Assembly (NCBI GenBank): GCA_913061265.1
Contig: CAJXVS010000006.1
Coordinates: 248,001-312,000, forward strand
DNA: 64,000 nucleotides
Reading direction: 5' to 3'
From: an uncultured Halobacteriovorax sp.
GTDB taxonomy: Bacteria > Bdellovibrionota > Bacteriovoracia > Bacteriovoracales > Bacteriovoracaceae
Below the pieces are notes generated by a model. The model was not told where the DNA came from and searched no databases. It was given only the letters and a program-made list of their open reading frames with translations. Every line of letters begins with the position of its first letter. The stretch's first letter is position 1. Positions 25,621 to 34,123 of the stretch are shown here, piece by piece. The translations under genes and the position numbers were made by a program.

Positions 25621-25661
25621 TGATTCCCTATGGGAATCACTAAGCTTGCCTATAGCAAGTT
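25621..25661 (+). other. Tandem hairpins between the two halves of the gliding-type cluster
   Basis: TGATTCCC (25621-25628) pairs perfectly with GGGAATCA (25632-25639), and AGCTTGC (25643-25649) pairs with GCAAGTT (25655-25661). They begin two bases after a stop codon in a 225-base gap. No T run follows, so they may act as an mRNA-end stabiliser or a weak attenuator more than as a simple terminator. The rest of the gap is AT-rich and ends in AGGAG before tolQ. Confidence 0.45.
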
Positions 25662-25844
25662 AAGTTTAGAAGGCCCATTTAATTGGCAGTATTGAAGCAA
25701 AATAAGTCTCAATAAAAAACCAAGAAAATCCCTAATAACACCCTGAAATTAATGAGTTTAGACCCTAAGCAAGCAGTTTAGATTGAGATAGTTCTTGAAA
25801 CCTATAAGCTAAGGCAAAATCGATAAGCCACAGGAGAAGACCAC

Positions 25845-26579
25845 ATGGAAAATGAAGCTGTACAAGCAGTCGAAACAGTAACAGACCCTAACTTTATTCA
25901 ATCATTAGCATTGTTTATGGACGAAGGTGGGATCTTTATGTGGATCATCCTAGTGATCTGGACTATTGGTGTTGCTATAGCTGCTGAGAGGATCAAAGCC
26001 CTTCTTAGCTTTGATGTAGACGGCGCAAACCTAATGGCCGTTATCAAGAGGCATGTTCTTGGAAACGAAGTTCAAAAGGCCATTCAGACTTGTAGCGGAA
26101 GTGATGCTCTTTTACCGCAAGTTTTAAAGAGTGGTTTAAAGAGGGCCAATCAATCGAAAGAACAGATTCAAGATGCTGTTGATTCTACGATTCTAGAAGT
26201 CGCTCCAAAAGTTGATAAGAGAATGGGCTACCTAGGTCTAGTTGCCAACGTCTCTACTCTCATTGGACTTCTTGGAACTATTTATGGGCTGATTCAATCA
26301 TTCGCCGCTGTGGCAGGTGCTGATCCAGCTTCAAAAGCAAAGCTACTAGCTCTTGGTATTGCCAAGGCCATGAACACAACGGCAGCTGGACTCATTTCTG
26401 CCATCTCAATTATGGTTATTCATTCAATCCTTACGCAAAAATCAGATAAGATCATCGCAGAGATAGAAGAGTTCTCAGTTAAGTTAATTGACTTGATCGG
26501 TACTAAGAAGACGGGCTCAATTGCTCCAGGAATGACAGCAGGCGCTGCTGATAAGAAAGACGATTCGGAGGCCGCTTAG
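25845..26579 (+). CDS. TolQ/ExbB-type proton channel subunit (AglR-like)
   Basis: A 244-residue inner-membrane protein with three membrane segments: about residues 28-50, 130-165 and 185-208. The last two carry the family signatures (VANVSTLIGLLGTIYGLI and AMNTTAAGLISAISIM), which line the proton path with the TolR-type partners. The N-terminus is periplasmic. It is followed by two TolR/ExbD-type genes, the same one-plus-two set as AglR, AglQ and AglS of Myxococcus. It should convert proton flow to motion of the periplasmic complex. AGGAG eight bases before the ATG fixes the start. Confidence 0.95.
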   Translation: MENEAVQAVETVTDPNFIQSLALFMDEGGIFMWIILVIWTIGVAIAAERIKALLSFDVDGANLMAVIKRHVLGNEVQKAIQTCSGSDALLPQVLKSGLKRANQSKEQIQDAVDSTILEVAPKVDKRMGYLGLVANVSTLIGLLGTIYGLIQSFAAVAGADPASKAKLLALGIAKAMNTTAAGLISAISIMVIHSILTQKSDKIIAEIEEFSVKLIDLIGTKKTGSIAPGMTAGAADKKDDSEAA

Positions 26580-26608
26580 TTTTAACGAACTAAGGTAACG
26601 GGGGGATC

Positions 26609-27124
26609 ATGAAAAAAGTAAAAAGAAAAGCAACTATTGAGAAACTAAATATCATTCCAATCTTGGATGCAGTATTTATCTTTATCTTTTTCCTTTTGAT
26701 GTCGGCTCAATTTTTAGAGATCTATGAGATCGGCTCAGATGCTCCCTCTATTAAGACTGTCGAGACGATGAAGGATAAGAAACCACCACTAAATCTAACA
26801 TTAGATATTTCAAAATCAGGAATCGTCGTAAAGACTGGGCTTGATGGAAACGTGGTTAAGACCATTTCAATGAACAGCCAAGGAAACTACGACCTTGATG
26901 CTCTTTATAAAGCGCTTACAGATATTAAAAAGAAAAATGTGGATGAAGAATCAGTTGTTCTAAGACCAAAAGAAGAAGTCGCTTATAAGAAGATTGTTTG
27001 GATCATGGATGCTTGTAGAGCACTTAAAAAAGATGATCCGACTATTGCTGCTAAAGGCAAGACTGGTGAGATAAAAGAAACAAGAACACTCTTTAACCAA
27101 ATTATTTTTGAAACAATAATTTAG
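26609..27124 (+). CDS. TolR/ExbD-type stator subunit 1 (AglQ/AglS-like)
   Basis: The 171-residue protein has a short basic cytoplasmic tail and one membrane segment with the essential Asp20 (NIIPILDAVFIFIFFLLM). A periplasmic domain follows with the TolR-like fold (NLTLDISKSGIVVKTG, VVLRPKEEVAYKKIVWIMDA). The segment after the membrane, SDAPSIKT, is short. The Asp is the proton-carrying residue in this family. It lies 29 bases after the TolQ-type gene behind a G-rich ribosome site (GGGGGG) and 9 bases before the second homologue. Confidence 0.93.
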   Translation: MKKVKRKATIEKLNIIPILDAVFIFIFFLLMSAQFLEIYEIGSDAPSIKTVETMKDKKPPLNLTLDISKSGIVVKTGLDGNVVKTISMNSQGNYDLDALYKALTDIKKKNVDEESVVLRPKEEVAYKKIVWIMDACRALKKDDPTIAAKGKTGEIKETRTLFNQIIFETII

Positions 27125-27133
27125 GAAACTATA

Positions 27134-27625
27134 ATGGCAAGACGTAAGTCAAAATTAAATAGAAAGAAAGATGATATGGATGTGGACATCACGTCCCTAC
27201 TCGACATCTTGGTTATTCTTTTAGTTTTTCTTCTAAAAAGCTACAACGCCTCAGATCTAAAGTTAGAGCCTGCGGCGAAGATTGAACTTCCAAGTTCTGC
27301 TAGTCAGGCACTTGGTCGTCACTCTGTTATCATCCAAATCAATTCAGATAAAGATATCTGGATTGATAATGAAAAAATCGGAAAGGTTCAAGCTGGAGGA
27401 GATCAAATTGATATCCTTCTAGATCGCCTTAAGAAGATGAAAGCTGATGAAAGAGAACAGCTTCGTAGCATTGCTTCAGAAGTTGAGAGAAAAAAGAAGG
27501 AATCAAAACAAGTTAATTTAGTATTAGATCAATCGCTCCCCTATAAAGTTGTACGTCGCGTGATGCATACTTCTGCTATGGCAGGGTATCCGGAGTTTAA
27601 ATTTATCGTTCAAGGCAACTTTTAG
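27134..27625 (+). CDS. TolR/ExbD-type stator subunit 2 (AglQ/AglS-like)
   Basis: The second ExbD homologue has 163 residues with a very basic start (MARRKSKLNRKKD) and a membrane segment carrying Asp24 (DITSLLDILVILLVFLL). Its periplasmic domain contains SVIIQINSDKDIWIDNEKIG, a charged helical insert of about 25 residues (KKMKADEREQLRSIASEVERKKK) and the closing KVVRRVMHTSAMAGYPEFKFIV. Having two non-identical ExbD-type subunits with one ExbB type is characteristic of AglR-Q-S. Ordinary Tol or Exb systems have one. No TolA, TolB or Pal gene is near. Confidence 0.93.
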   Translation: MARRKSKLNRKKDDMDVDITSLLDILVILLVFLLKSYNASDLKLEPAAKIELPSSASQALGRHSVIIQINSDKDIWIDNEKIGKVQAGGDQIDILLDRLKKMKADEREQLRSIASEVERKKKESKQVNLVLDQSLPYKVVRRVMHTSAMAGYPEFKFIVQGNF

Positions 27626-27645
27626 GCCTAGGGTAATACAAAATA

Positions 27646-30600
27646 GTGAAAAAGTTTTTAGTAATTATTTTAACACTTCTTATTAGCGTAGGAAGTCCTG
27701 CGTTCGCAGCTGAATCAAAGCGTGAGTTTAAAAAATCTCGCCGTTCAACTGGACCACTTATGTCAGACAAGTGGTATAAGCTTAATAACCTTCTTAACGA
27801 AGAGATCAGCACTATAAAGGCCCTTGGAAAACTAGGTCCTCGTTTAAAGTTTCGTCTTATTGAACTTTACTCGGAGCAAATCAAACTTATTAAAGAAAAA
27901 GAGAATGCTGTCTTCTTAGGTAGTGTTGGTACAAAGAAAAGACGTAAAAAATCAGTCTACTTTAGAAAATCGAAATCACTTTTCTTAAAGACTCAAAAGA
28001 TGGGACTAACTCTTATTAAGAGACACCCACGTTTTAAATATAAAGGCAGCCTCTTTTATACTCTTGCTTTAAATTCAAGAGACTTTGGTGGAGATAAAAA
28101 TACGGAATACTTTCTTATTAATGCTCTCAAGTTCACGCCAAAAGGGCTTCCAAAACTTCATAGTATTAAGACCACTCTTGCGGAGTTTTACTATAATAAA
28201 AAAGAATACGATAAAGCCATTCGTTATTATACTGATGTCCTAGCTAACACTAGAGATGAATGGCATAGTAAGCACCTTTATAATACTTCTTGGTGTTATT
28301 TTAAAAAGAAGGACTATAACAAGGCCATTGAACTCTCTAAAGCTTCATTTAAATACGGAAATCATAAAAAATATGTTTCTTTAAGAAGCCAGGTTCTCGA
28401 CTCAATTGGTCTCTTTCATATCTTTGCCAAAAGAGTAGAAGAAGGTGTTGATTTTTATCTAAAGAACGAAGACCTTCCTATGCGCTACCTTGTTAAGATG
28501 GCCAAAAAAACGACAGGAGAGGGATCTTTTAAAGACACAAGATTTATCTTAGTCGCTGCCCTCAAGAATGCTAAGCAAAAGAAGCAAATTGATGAACAAA
28601 TCATGCTCCGTCTCAACGAGATGGAGATTTATAGAACTTTCAAACAATATGACCTTTTCTACGGTGTCGCTCTTTCTTTAGAGGCCATCCATTTAAAGAC
28701 TCCTTTAAAAGCAGAAGATAACGCTGATGCCGTAACTAAGATAAAAAGCTTAGTTGGTTTCCAACAGGTTAGGCTTACTAAGAATTTAAAAATGGACGTA
28801 GAAGAGCATGATCCAAAGAAAAGAAAAAGAGTTCTAAAATACTTTGATATCTTAGCCTCATTTGAGCCGCATAATAGAGATCAATATCACTATTTTCAAG
28901 GTGAGACGACTTATGCCCTTGGTTTATACCAAATGGCCGCAAGTTATTATCAAAAAGGCTTTGAGTTCTCGAGAAAGAATTCGAACCTAAAGAAAGTGAC
29001 TGCCGTACCATTAAAGGGAAAAAAAGCCGTAAAACCTTCTAAAGAGTTCTTAAAGATTGAAGTCGAAAAGATGAAGCTTAAAAGAAAGTTTATGGACTCA
29101 CTTCTCGCCGTTCTTGAAAAAGATGGTTTAAAAAAATCTGAACAAAACAAACTAACTAAGTACACTTATGAGAACCACCTTTCTTATTGGCCAATTGATA
29201 AGAGATCGAGAAAGTTATACTCAAAGCTCTTTAACCTCTATTTAGGTGAAAACAATGCTTTAGACTCACTTAGAGTTTTAGAGCTGTATGTAAAGAACTA
29301 TAAAGCTGATCAAGAGAAACAAAGATCTATGCTTACACTTCAGATTGATTTTTATATTAAGAAAAAGAACTCGGATAAGCTAGCCTTCTGGATTAATAAA
29401 CTTCAAAGTGGTTACTTAAGTTTTAAACCTGATTATATTGAAAAAGCGACCCTCGTTTTAGGTGGGCTTCTTTTCCAAGGCTTTCAGAAGCTTGAAGATG
29501 CAGGGAAGAAAGAAGAAGCGCTTAAGGGCTATATCTCTCTTTATGAAAATGAGAAATACCCTAAAGATATCAAGGGAAAATCGGCCCTTAGAACTTCTTT
29601 GATTCATTTAAAACTGGGACAGATTGAAAATTCACTTGAGTGGATGAATAAAAGTCTGCTTCAATTTAATAATAAGAAGGCCTTTGAACAAAAAGATAAG
29701 ATGATCGCTGCAGCAGGAAGATTCTCACTTCTTCAGAGCTTTAAATACTCTTCTATTCTATCAACGACTCTTCTTAAAAGATTTTGCAAGAAGAAGTTTA
29801 AAGAAAAAGAACAGCTTTATACTAATAGTGTTTATCATCAGCTTTTAGAGAATAATCTAAGTGCGGCCATGTTTAATCAAAAGTTAGGAGTGAAGTGCTC
29901 TATTAAACAGGCTTCAAGAGATGACTTGTCTTTACAGATACTCAACTTTCTAACAAAGAATAGAAAATATAAGAGCTTCTTTAAGTACTACGCAAAGAAT
30001 GTTAACAACCCAAAACTTAAGAACTCTTTTACAGAGGCCATGCTAGAGATGTACTGGGATACTCGTTACCACGGGCTTAAAAATCTAACAATAAGCCTTA
30101 AGACTCTTTTAAAGAAAGATCAAAGTAATCCAAAAGTGTCAGAGAAAACTAGGCTTAAGATCTCTCAAATTTTTAACTTTGAAAAATTTGAAAAAGACTT
30201 TAAGAACAAACGTTTTGGAAAGCTTGATCATTCTAAGAAATTTGACCAGCCTAAGTTTAATACACAACTTGAAGCTAACTTACTCTCTTTAAAAGAACTC
30301 GGGGAAGCGGCAAAACCTCTTCTCGCCAGCGGTAACCCAAATGTTATGTTAGGTGTTTATGTTGTGCTTACAGATAAAACAAATCAAGTTGTCAAAGTAG
30401 TTCAGGACTTTACACCTCAAGGTGTTCCAAAAGAGTTTGTTCAAGGATTTAAGAAGGCCATGCAAGGGCTGACTCGTCCACTAGCGAATCAAACAATCTC
30501 TTATAAGCAAGCTGGCGTAAAGATCATCTCAAAGCATAAGATCTTTAGTTTATTTAATACTGAATTTGGAAATGATCGCTACCTAAGACGTAAGGTTGGC

Positions 30601-30663
30601 TACCGCTACCCTGCTTCTTACCTATCTTCTCCTATTGATACATCAGGGGGGATTAAACAATGA
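27646..30663 (+). CDS. 1005-residue periplasmic TPR protein (GltD/AgmU-like by position)
   Basis: GTG start with a signal peptide ending near PAFAAES. Nearly the whole length is Lys-rich helical repeat. TPR pairs are plain at YYNKKEYDKAIRYYTDVLA and YNTSWCYFKKKDYNKAIELS, and again around residues 390-440 and 600-640. A final 80-residue beta-containing part (VMLGVYVVLTDKTNQVVKVVQ) may be a docking domain. In Myxococcus the periplasmic TPR protein GltD (AgmU) has a similar size and sits in the same gene group. It would be the large scaffold between the stator and the outer membrane. Its last bases overlap the next gene by 4. Confidence 0.85.
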   Translation: MKKFLVIILTLLISVGSPAFAAESKREFKKSRRSTGPLMSDKWYKLNNLLNEEISTIKALGKLGPRLKFRLIELYSEQIKLIKEKENAVFLGSVGTKKRRKKSVYFRKSKSLFLKTQKMGLTLIKRHPRFKYKGSLFYTLALNSRDFGGDKNTEYFLINALKFTPKGLPKLHSIKTTLAEFYYNKKEYDKAIRYYTDVLANTRDEWHSKHLYNTSWCYFKKKDYNKAIELSKASFKYGNHKKYVSLRSQVLDSIGLFHIFAKRVEEGVDFYLKNEDLPMRYLVKMAKKTTGEGSFKDTRFILVAALKNAKQKKQIDEQIMLRLNEMEIYRTFKQYDLFYGVALSLEAIHLKTPLKAEDNADAVTKIKSLVGFQQVRLTKNLKMDVEEHDPKKRKRVLKYFDILASFEPHNRDQYHYFQGETTYALGLYQMAASYYQKGFEFSRKNSNLKKVTAVPLKGKKAVKPSKEFLKIEVEKMKLKRKFMDSLLAVLEKDGLKKSEQNKLTKYTYENHLSYWPIDKRSRKLYSKLFNLYLGENNALDSLRVLELYVKNYKADQEKQRSMLTLQIDFYIKKKNSDKLAFWINKLQSGYLSFKPDYIEKATLVLGGLLFQGFQKLEDAGKKEEALKGYISLYENEKYPKDIKGKSALRTSLIHLKLGQIENSLEWMNKSLLQFNNKKAFEQKDKMIAAAGRFSLLQSFKYSSILSTTLLKRFCKKKFKEKEQLYTNSVYHQLLENNLSAAMFNQKLGVKCSIKQASRDDLSLQILNFLTKNRKYKSFFKYYAKNVNNPKLKNSFTEAMLEMYWDTRYHGLKNLTISLKTLLKKDQSNPKVSEKTRLKISQIFNFEKFEKDFKNKRFGKLDHSKKFDQPKFNTQLEANLLSLKELGEAAKPLLASGNPNVMLGVYVVLTDKTNQVVKVVQDFTPQGVPKEFVQGFKKAMQGLTRPLANQTISYKQAGVKIISKHKIFSLFNTEFGNDRYLRRKVGYRYPASYLSSPIDTSGGIKQ

Positions 30664-31502
30664 AGAAACTACTTATCCTAATCATTTTTATCACAGGCTG
30701 TAGCCAATATAAGATTGAAACAGACCTCTCGAGTTCAAAAGAAGATGTCTTATCAAACGAATCATTCCTTCGTTATTCTTCAGATAGAATAGAGAAGGCC
30801 ATGGTACAAAATAAAGAACTCTCTGCCATTGCCCATTGTCATAATGGATCTATAGAGAAAGGCCAAGAGATCTTAAAGACAGAACTCGATAAGAGAAAGA
30901 ATCAAGCTGACTACTGGAATCAAGTAGGAACTTGTTTTTATTTAAATCATCAATTTGTTAAAGCGGAGTACTTTTATCAACTGAGCTTACAGACAGCGTC
31001 TAAGAATAAGACGGCATACGCACCAGCTCATAATAACTTAGGTGTTATCTACTTAAGACAGAGACATTTTGAATCAGCTTATACGGAGTTTAATAAGGCT
31101 TTGAAAATTAATAAGCGCTTTCAAACTCCTCGCTATAACCTGGCCCATCTTTATTTACAGTTTGGTCAGAATGAAAAAGGATTAAACGAGTTTAAGTATC
31201 TATCTAGAACAGCTGCACAGGATCCAGGCATCCTAGCCGGGATAGCTATTTCTTATACACTCTTAAATGACTTAAAGAAGGCCTTAAGCTATTTTTCAAA
31301 GATACCAAGAAAGTTTTTAAGCAGACCAGATGTGGCCACTCATTATGCCATGGCGCTTTATCAATCAAAGAATTACGAACAAGCCTTTTTAATATTAAAG
31401 AACAGACAGCCTACCCAAATTAGATCAATTAGAAGAACAGGAAATATCCTGCTTAAGCTAATTGAGAAAGAACTTGAAAGCCAAAAATTGGCTAAAAGAT
31501 AA
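30660..31502 (+). CDS. TPR lipoprotein (GltE/AglT-like)
   Basis: The start overlaps the previous stop by four bases (ATGA). The lipobox is FITGC with Cys14. The mature 266-residue protein holds at least four TPR units (YWNQVGTCFYLNHQFVKAEYF, APAHNNLGVIYLRQRHFESAY, RYNLAHLYLQFGQNEKGLNEF, VATHYAMALYQSKNYEQAFLI). Myxococcus GltE (AglT) is an outer-membrane TPR lipoprotein of 200-odd residues in the same gene neighbourhood. Ser at +2 after Cys fits outer-membrane sorting. It likely links GltD-like scaffold and outer-membrane barrel. Confidence 0.88.
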   Translation: MKKLLILIIFITGCSQYKIETDLSSSKEDVLSNESFLRYSSDRIEKAMVQNKELSAIAHCHNGSIEKGQEILKTELDKRKNQADYWNQVGTCFYLNHQFVKAEYFYQLSLQTASKNKTAYAPAHNNLGVIYLRQRHFESAYTEFNKALKINKRFQTPRYNLAHLYLQFGQNEKGLNEFKYLSRTAAQDPGILAGIAISYTLLNDLKKALSYFSKIPRKFLSRPDVATHYAMALYQSKNYEQAFLILKNRQPTQIRSIRRTGNILLKLIEKELESQKLAKR

Positions 31503-31515
31503 GGATAGACGAGAC

Positions 31516-33411
31516 GTGAGTTTATTGGAACGAGATGAAAAACAAACACGCTTGTACAAACTCATCGGTTACAAAGATGGTGCCGTTCAGTTTGATATAA
31601 CACTAGATAAGAAGAAACTTCTTGTTGGACAGTTCGCTGGCGCTGACATTGCTATAGATGATGCGACGGTATCGCATTATCACGCCTTTATCACTATTGA
31701 TGAAAATGGTGGAAAGATCTTAGACCTAGATTCTGAGAATGGAATCTTCTTAAATGGAGAAAGAGTTAAATCAACTTATTTCTCTTCTGGTGATGTGATA
31801 AGAGTTGGTTCCGTTGAACTTCATATGGAAGAGACCTTTGTTGAAGGTGAAGTCCAAGTTGAAGATCAAGATACTGGACTAGTTGAGAGCCTTGGAGAAG
31901 AGGCTATTATGGAGATGCCTTCAGAGCTTCCTCCAGTTCCGGGCCTCGTTGTTATTGATGGTGAATACTGCGACATTGTTTTTGATGAAGATCATTTTAC
32001 ACCAGTAGAATCCCCTGATGCTCATCAGGTTAAAGATATAGGCAAAGACTATATTGATTTAATGGAGACGACTTTTAAGGGTGAGAATGTCGTTGAGACT
32101 GAAGAAAAAGCGGTTGAAGTCACTATCTTAAGTCAGGGACAGATCATCACTGTTGAGTATCTTACTTTAAAGAATCAAACCTTATTTGCCACTCCTCTAA
32201 AGGGTGGAAAAAATAGAATTCATATTCCAGGCCTTGACCGAACAGAAGCTCTTCCTTTTGTAGAGATCAAAAATGGAAGTATAAATGTCCATCCCATACC
32301 AGGCTTTGAAGCGAGAAATATCCGTTCTACTAATAGTGTTATTTCTGGAACGACTCCTCTTGCTTTAGGTGTCGATGATATAATTGATTTTAATTATAAA
32401 ACAGTTCAGGTCATGGTTCGATTGACTGACGCCCCCCCTTCAGTCAAACGTGCCCCCTTCTTTATCAGCGAACCTCAGTTTCAAAAAGAGGCAGGAAAGA
32501 TCGTCGGCGCCCTTATGGGTCTTATGCTCCTTCTTCTCTTTATAGACACAACTCAAGATGTGCCTGAGAAAAAGAAGATTGCTGTTATTTATCGTAAAGC
32601 GATTAAGGCCCCTACTCCTAATAAGACGAAAACGGCCAGCCAAACAGCTAAGACTGAAAAAGATATGGGCGTTAAAAAGAACGATCAGCCTAAGAAGCCA
32701 ACAAAGATGGCAAAAAAGTCACCTAACAAAGCAAAACCCGCTAAGAGTAAGCCTAAAAAGATGGCCCAGAAAAAGGCGCCAGCACCTCCGAAGGTAGCGA
32801 AAGTTAAAAAGATGAAGGCCTACGAGTTTAAGATGACCAATACTCTTAGTAGCCTAACAAGCGCTTCGAAGAGTTTAACCAATACAAAGGTTAACACCAA
32901 TAGCAGAAGCCCTAGTGCGGCTAAAGGATTCAAGTCCTCGCAAGCCTCAAGCGATAGCGCTTTGAATTCTAAAACAGCTGCGCAAGTTGGAACACTCGGG
33001 CAAGACTTTGCTGGAAAATATGATTCAAGCTCAGGAGCAAAAGGTCTCGCCTCAAAAAGTGGTATTGATACGACTTATACAGATCAAGAAACAGTTGTTC
33101 TTGGGTCAATGGATCCTGAGCTATTAAGAAAGATTCTTCGAGAGTACTTACCTCAATTTCGTCACTGCTATCAGCAAGAACTAGAAAGAAGTGAAGAGGC
33201 CAAAGGTGTTGTGGATCTTAACTTTAGAATTGGTAAATCTGGTCGAGTTACCACTGTGAATATCAAATCTAAGAAGGCCAAGTTCTCTAGTTCAGGAACA
33301 AATTGTATGGCCGGGGTTCTTAAGCTGATTGATTTTCCAAAACCAAAAGGTGGCGGAATGGTTGATGTTAAACAACCTCTTAACTTCTTCGCTGAAAGAA
33401 ATAAGATTTAA
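31516..33411 (+). CDS. FHA-TM-AgmX/PglI-tail protein (GltG-like)
   Basis: The frame opens at a TTG (31462) inside the previous gene, but the GTG at 31516 has AAGGA ten bases upstream and lies past the preceding stop, giving 631 residues. An FHA domain occupies about residues 20-95 (VSHYHAFIT, NGIFLNGERV); it binds phospho-Thr. A single membrane segment (GALMGLMLLLLFID) is near residue 340. Then come about 100 residues of Lys/Pro/Ala spacer and a C-terminal AgmX/PglI-type domain with paired cysteines (FRHCYQQELE, TNCMAGVL). FHA in the cytoplasm and a TonB-like tail in the periplasm match Myxococcus GltG, the linker to the motor. Confidence 0.92.
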   Translation: MSLLERDEKQTRLYKLIGYKDGAVQFDITLDKKKLLVGQFAGADIAIDDATVSHYHAFITIDENGGKILDLDSENGIFLNGERVKSTYFSSGDVIRVGSVELHMEETFVEGEVQVEDQDTGLVESLGEEAIMEMPSELPPVPGLVVIDGEYCDIVFDEDHFTPVESPDAHQVKDIGKDYIDLMETTFKGENVVETEEKAVEVTILSQGQIITVEYLTLKNQTLFATPLKGGKNRIHIPGLDRTEALPFVEIKNGSINVHPIPGFEARNIRSTNSVISGTTPLALGVDDIIDFNYKTVQVMVRLTDAPPSVKRAPFFISEPQFQKEAGKIVGALMGLMLLLLFIDTTQDVPEKKKIAVIYRKAIKAPTPNKTKTASQTAKTEKDMGVKKNDQPKKPTKMAKKSPNKAKPAKSKPKKMAQKKAPAPPKVAKVKKMKAYEFKMTNTLSSLTSASKSLTNTKVNTNSRSPSAAKGFKSSQASSDSALNSKTAAQVGTLGQDFAGKYDSSSGAKGLASKSGIDTTYTDQETVVLGSMDPELLRKILREYLPQFRHCYQQELERSEEAKGVVDLNFRIGKSGRVTTVNIKSKKAKFSSSGTNCMAGVLKLIDFPKPKGGGMVDVKQPLNFFAERNKI

Positions 33412-34004
33412 TCGATGATAGGGTTTATTTTTTTACAAGAAAATCGATAGTAGCGGTATCTCTTTTTAAAGAGCTTAGAGACTTCACGTACCGTTACTGA
33501 GTTCTCTGAAAGTGAATACTTAACGGTAGACTTAGTCTCCCCTTTCATAACAAAGTTTAAGATGTCCTGATCCTTATTCTCTCCATTTCCTAAGATATCA
33601 ATCTTAGAATTACGCCTAGAGAAATCCTTATTAGATTCAGATAGAATTCCTATAAGTGTATAAAGACCTAGGCCTTCTGGAAAAGCTTGTCTAAGAAGAC
33701 AAAGCCTTCCCCCATGAACAGTATTCTTATAAGAGTCTTTTATTCTTCCATTCACTAAATCAGTACAAGTGGCTACGGGAGAGACTAAATCGTTTTTTAA
33801 ATAACGATAACAAGGATCATCTTTTCCAATATCAGTGGAGTTTATAAGATCATCATTGTCTTCAACTTCTGTTGGTATAAAAAAAGGACTCCCTGGAGTT
33901 GAATACTCTGGAGCTTCAATATCGACTTTCTTATCACTCTTCCCGCAGCTTGAGAGCGCGAGTAAGGAGGCAGTGCTTAATATAATAAGAATTATTTTTT
34001 TCAA
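33408..34004 (-). CDS. Lipoprotein of unknown function
   Basis: Signal peptide with lipobox LSSC (Cys20). The mature part of about 178 residues begins acidic (DKKVDIEAPEY) and contains four cysteines after the lipidated one (DDPCYRYL, VATCTDLV, GRLCLLRQ, RFSCKKIN), which can form two disulfides. No family recognised. It converges on the GltG-like gene and shares the four bases TTAA, so both stop codons overlap. There is no terminator between them. Confidence 0.78.
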   Translation of the reverse strand: MKKIILIILSTASLLALSSCGKSDKKVDIEAPEYSTPGSPFFIPTEVEDNDDLINSTDIGKDDPCYRYLKNDLVSPVATCTDLVNGRIKDSYKNTVHGGRLCLLRQAFPEGLGLYTLIGILSESNKDFSRRNSKIDILGNGENKDQDILNFVMKGETKSTVKYSLSENSVTVREVSKLFKKRYRYYRFSCKKINPIID

Positions 34005-34089
34005 TTGAACTCACCTCTCCTAGAGTGGTTTTTGTAGCATAAGGGAGCGTCAAGTTCAGTAAGTAATTGATAATAGAGTGAAAATTACA

Positions 34090-34118
34090 TTGGATTAAGA
34101 CTAGCTCTCCTTTATGCT
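34090..34118 (+). promoter_or_regulatory. cobB promoter placing the start at or next to the ATG
   Basis: TTGGAT (34090-34095), 17 bases, TATGCT (34113-34118). The expected start point six or seven bases past the -10 box is the A of the cobB ATG at 34124. The bases TAAGTT before the ATG hold no Shine-Dalgarno sequence, so a leaderless mRNA is likely. Confidence 0.6.
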
Positions 34119-34123
34119 AAGTT

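Noticed and set aside
23153-33411. Reading this cluster as a Tol-Pal or Ton-Exb system
   Set aside because: No TolA, TolB, Pal or TonB gene; two ExbD-type genes, a GltE-like TPR lipoprotein and an FHA-AgmX protein point to the Agl/Glt family instead.
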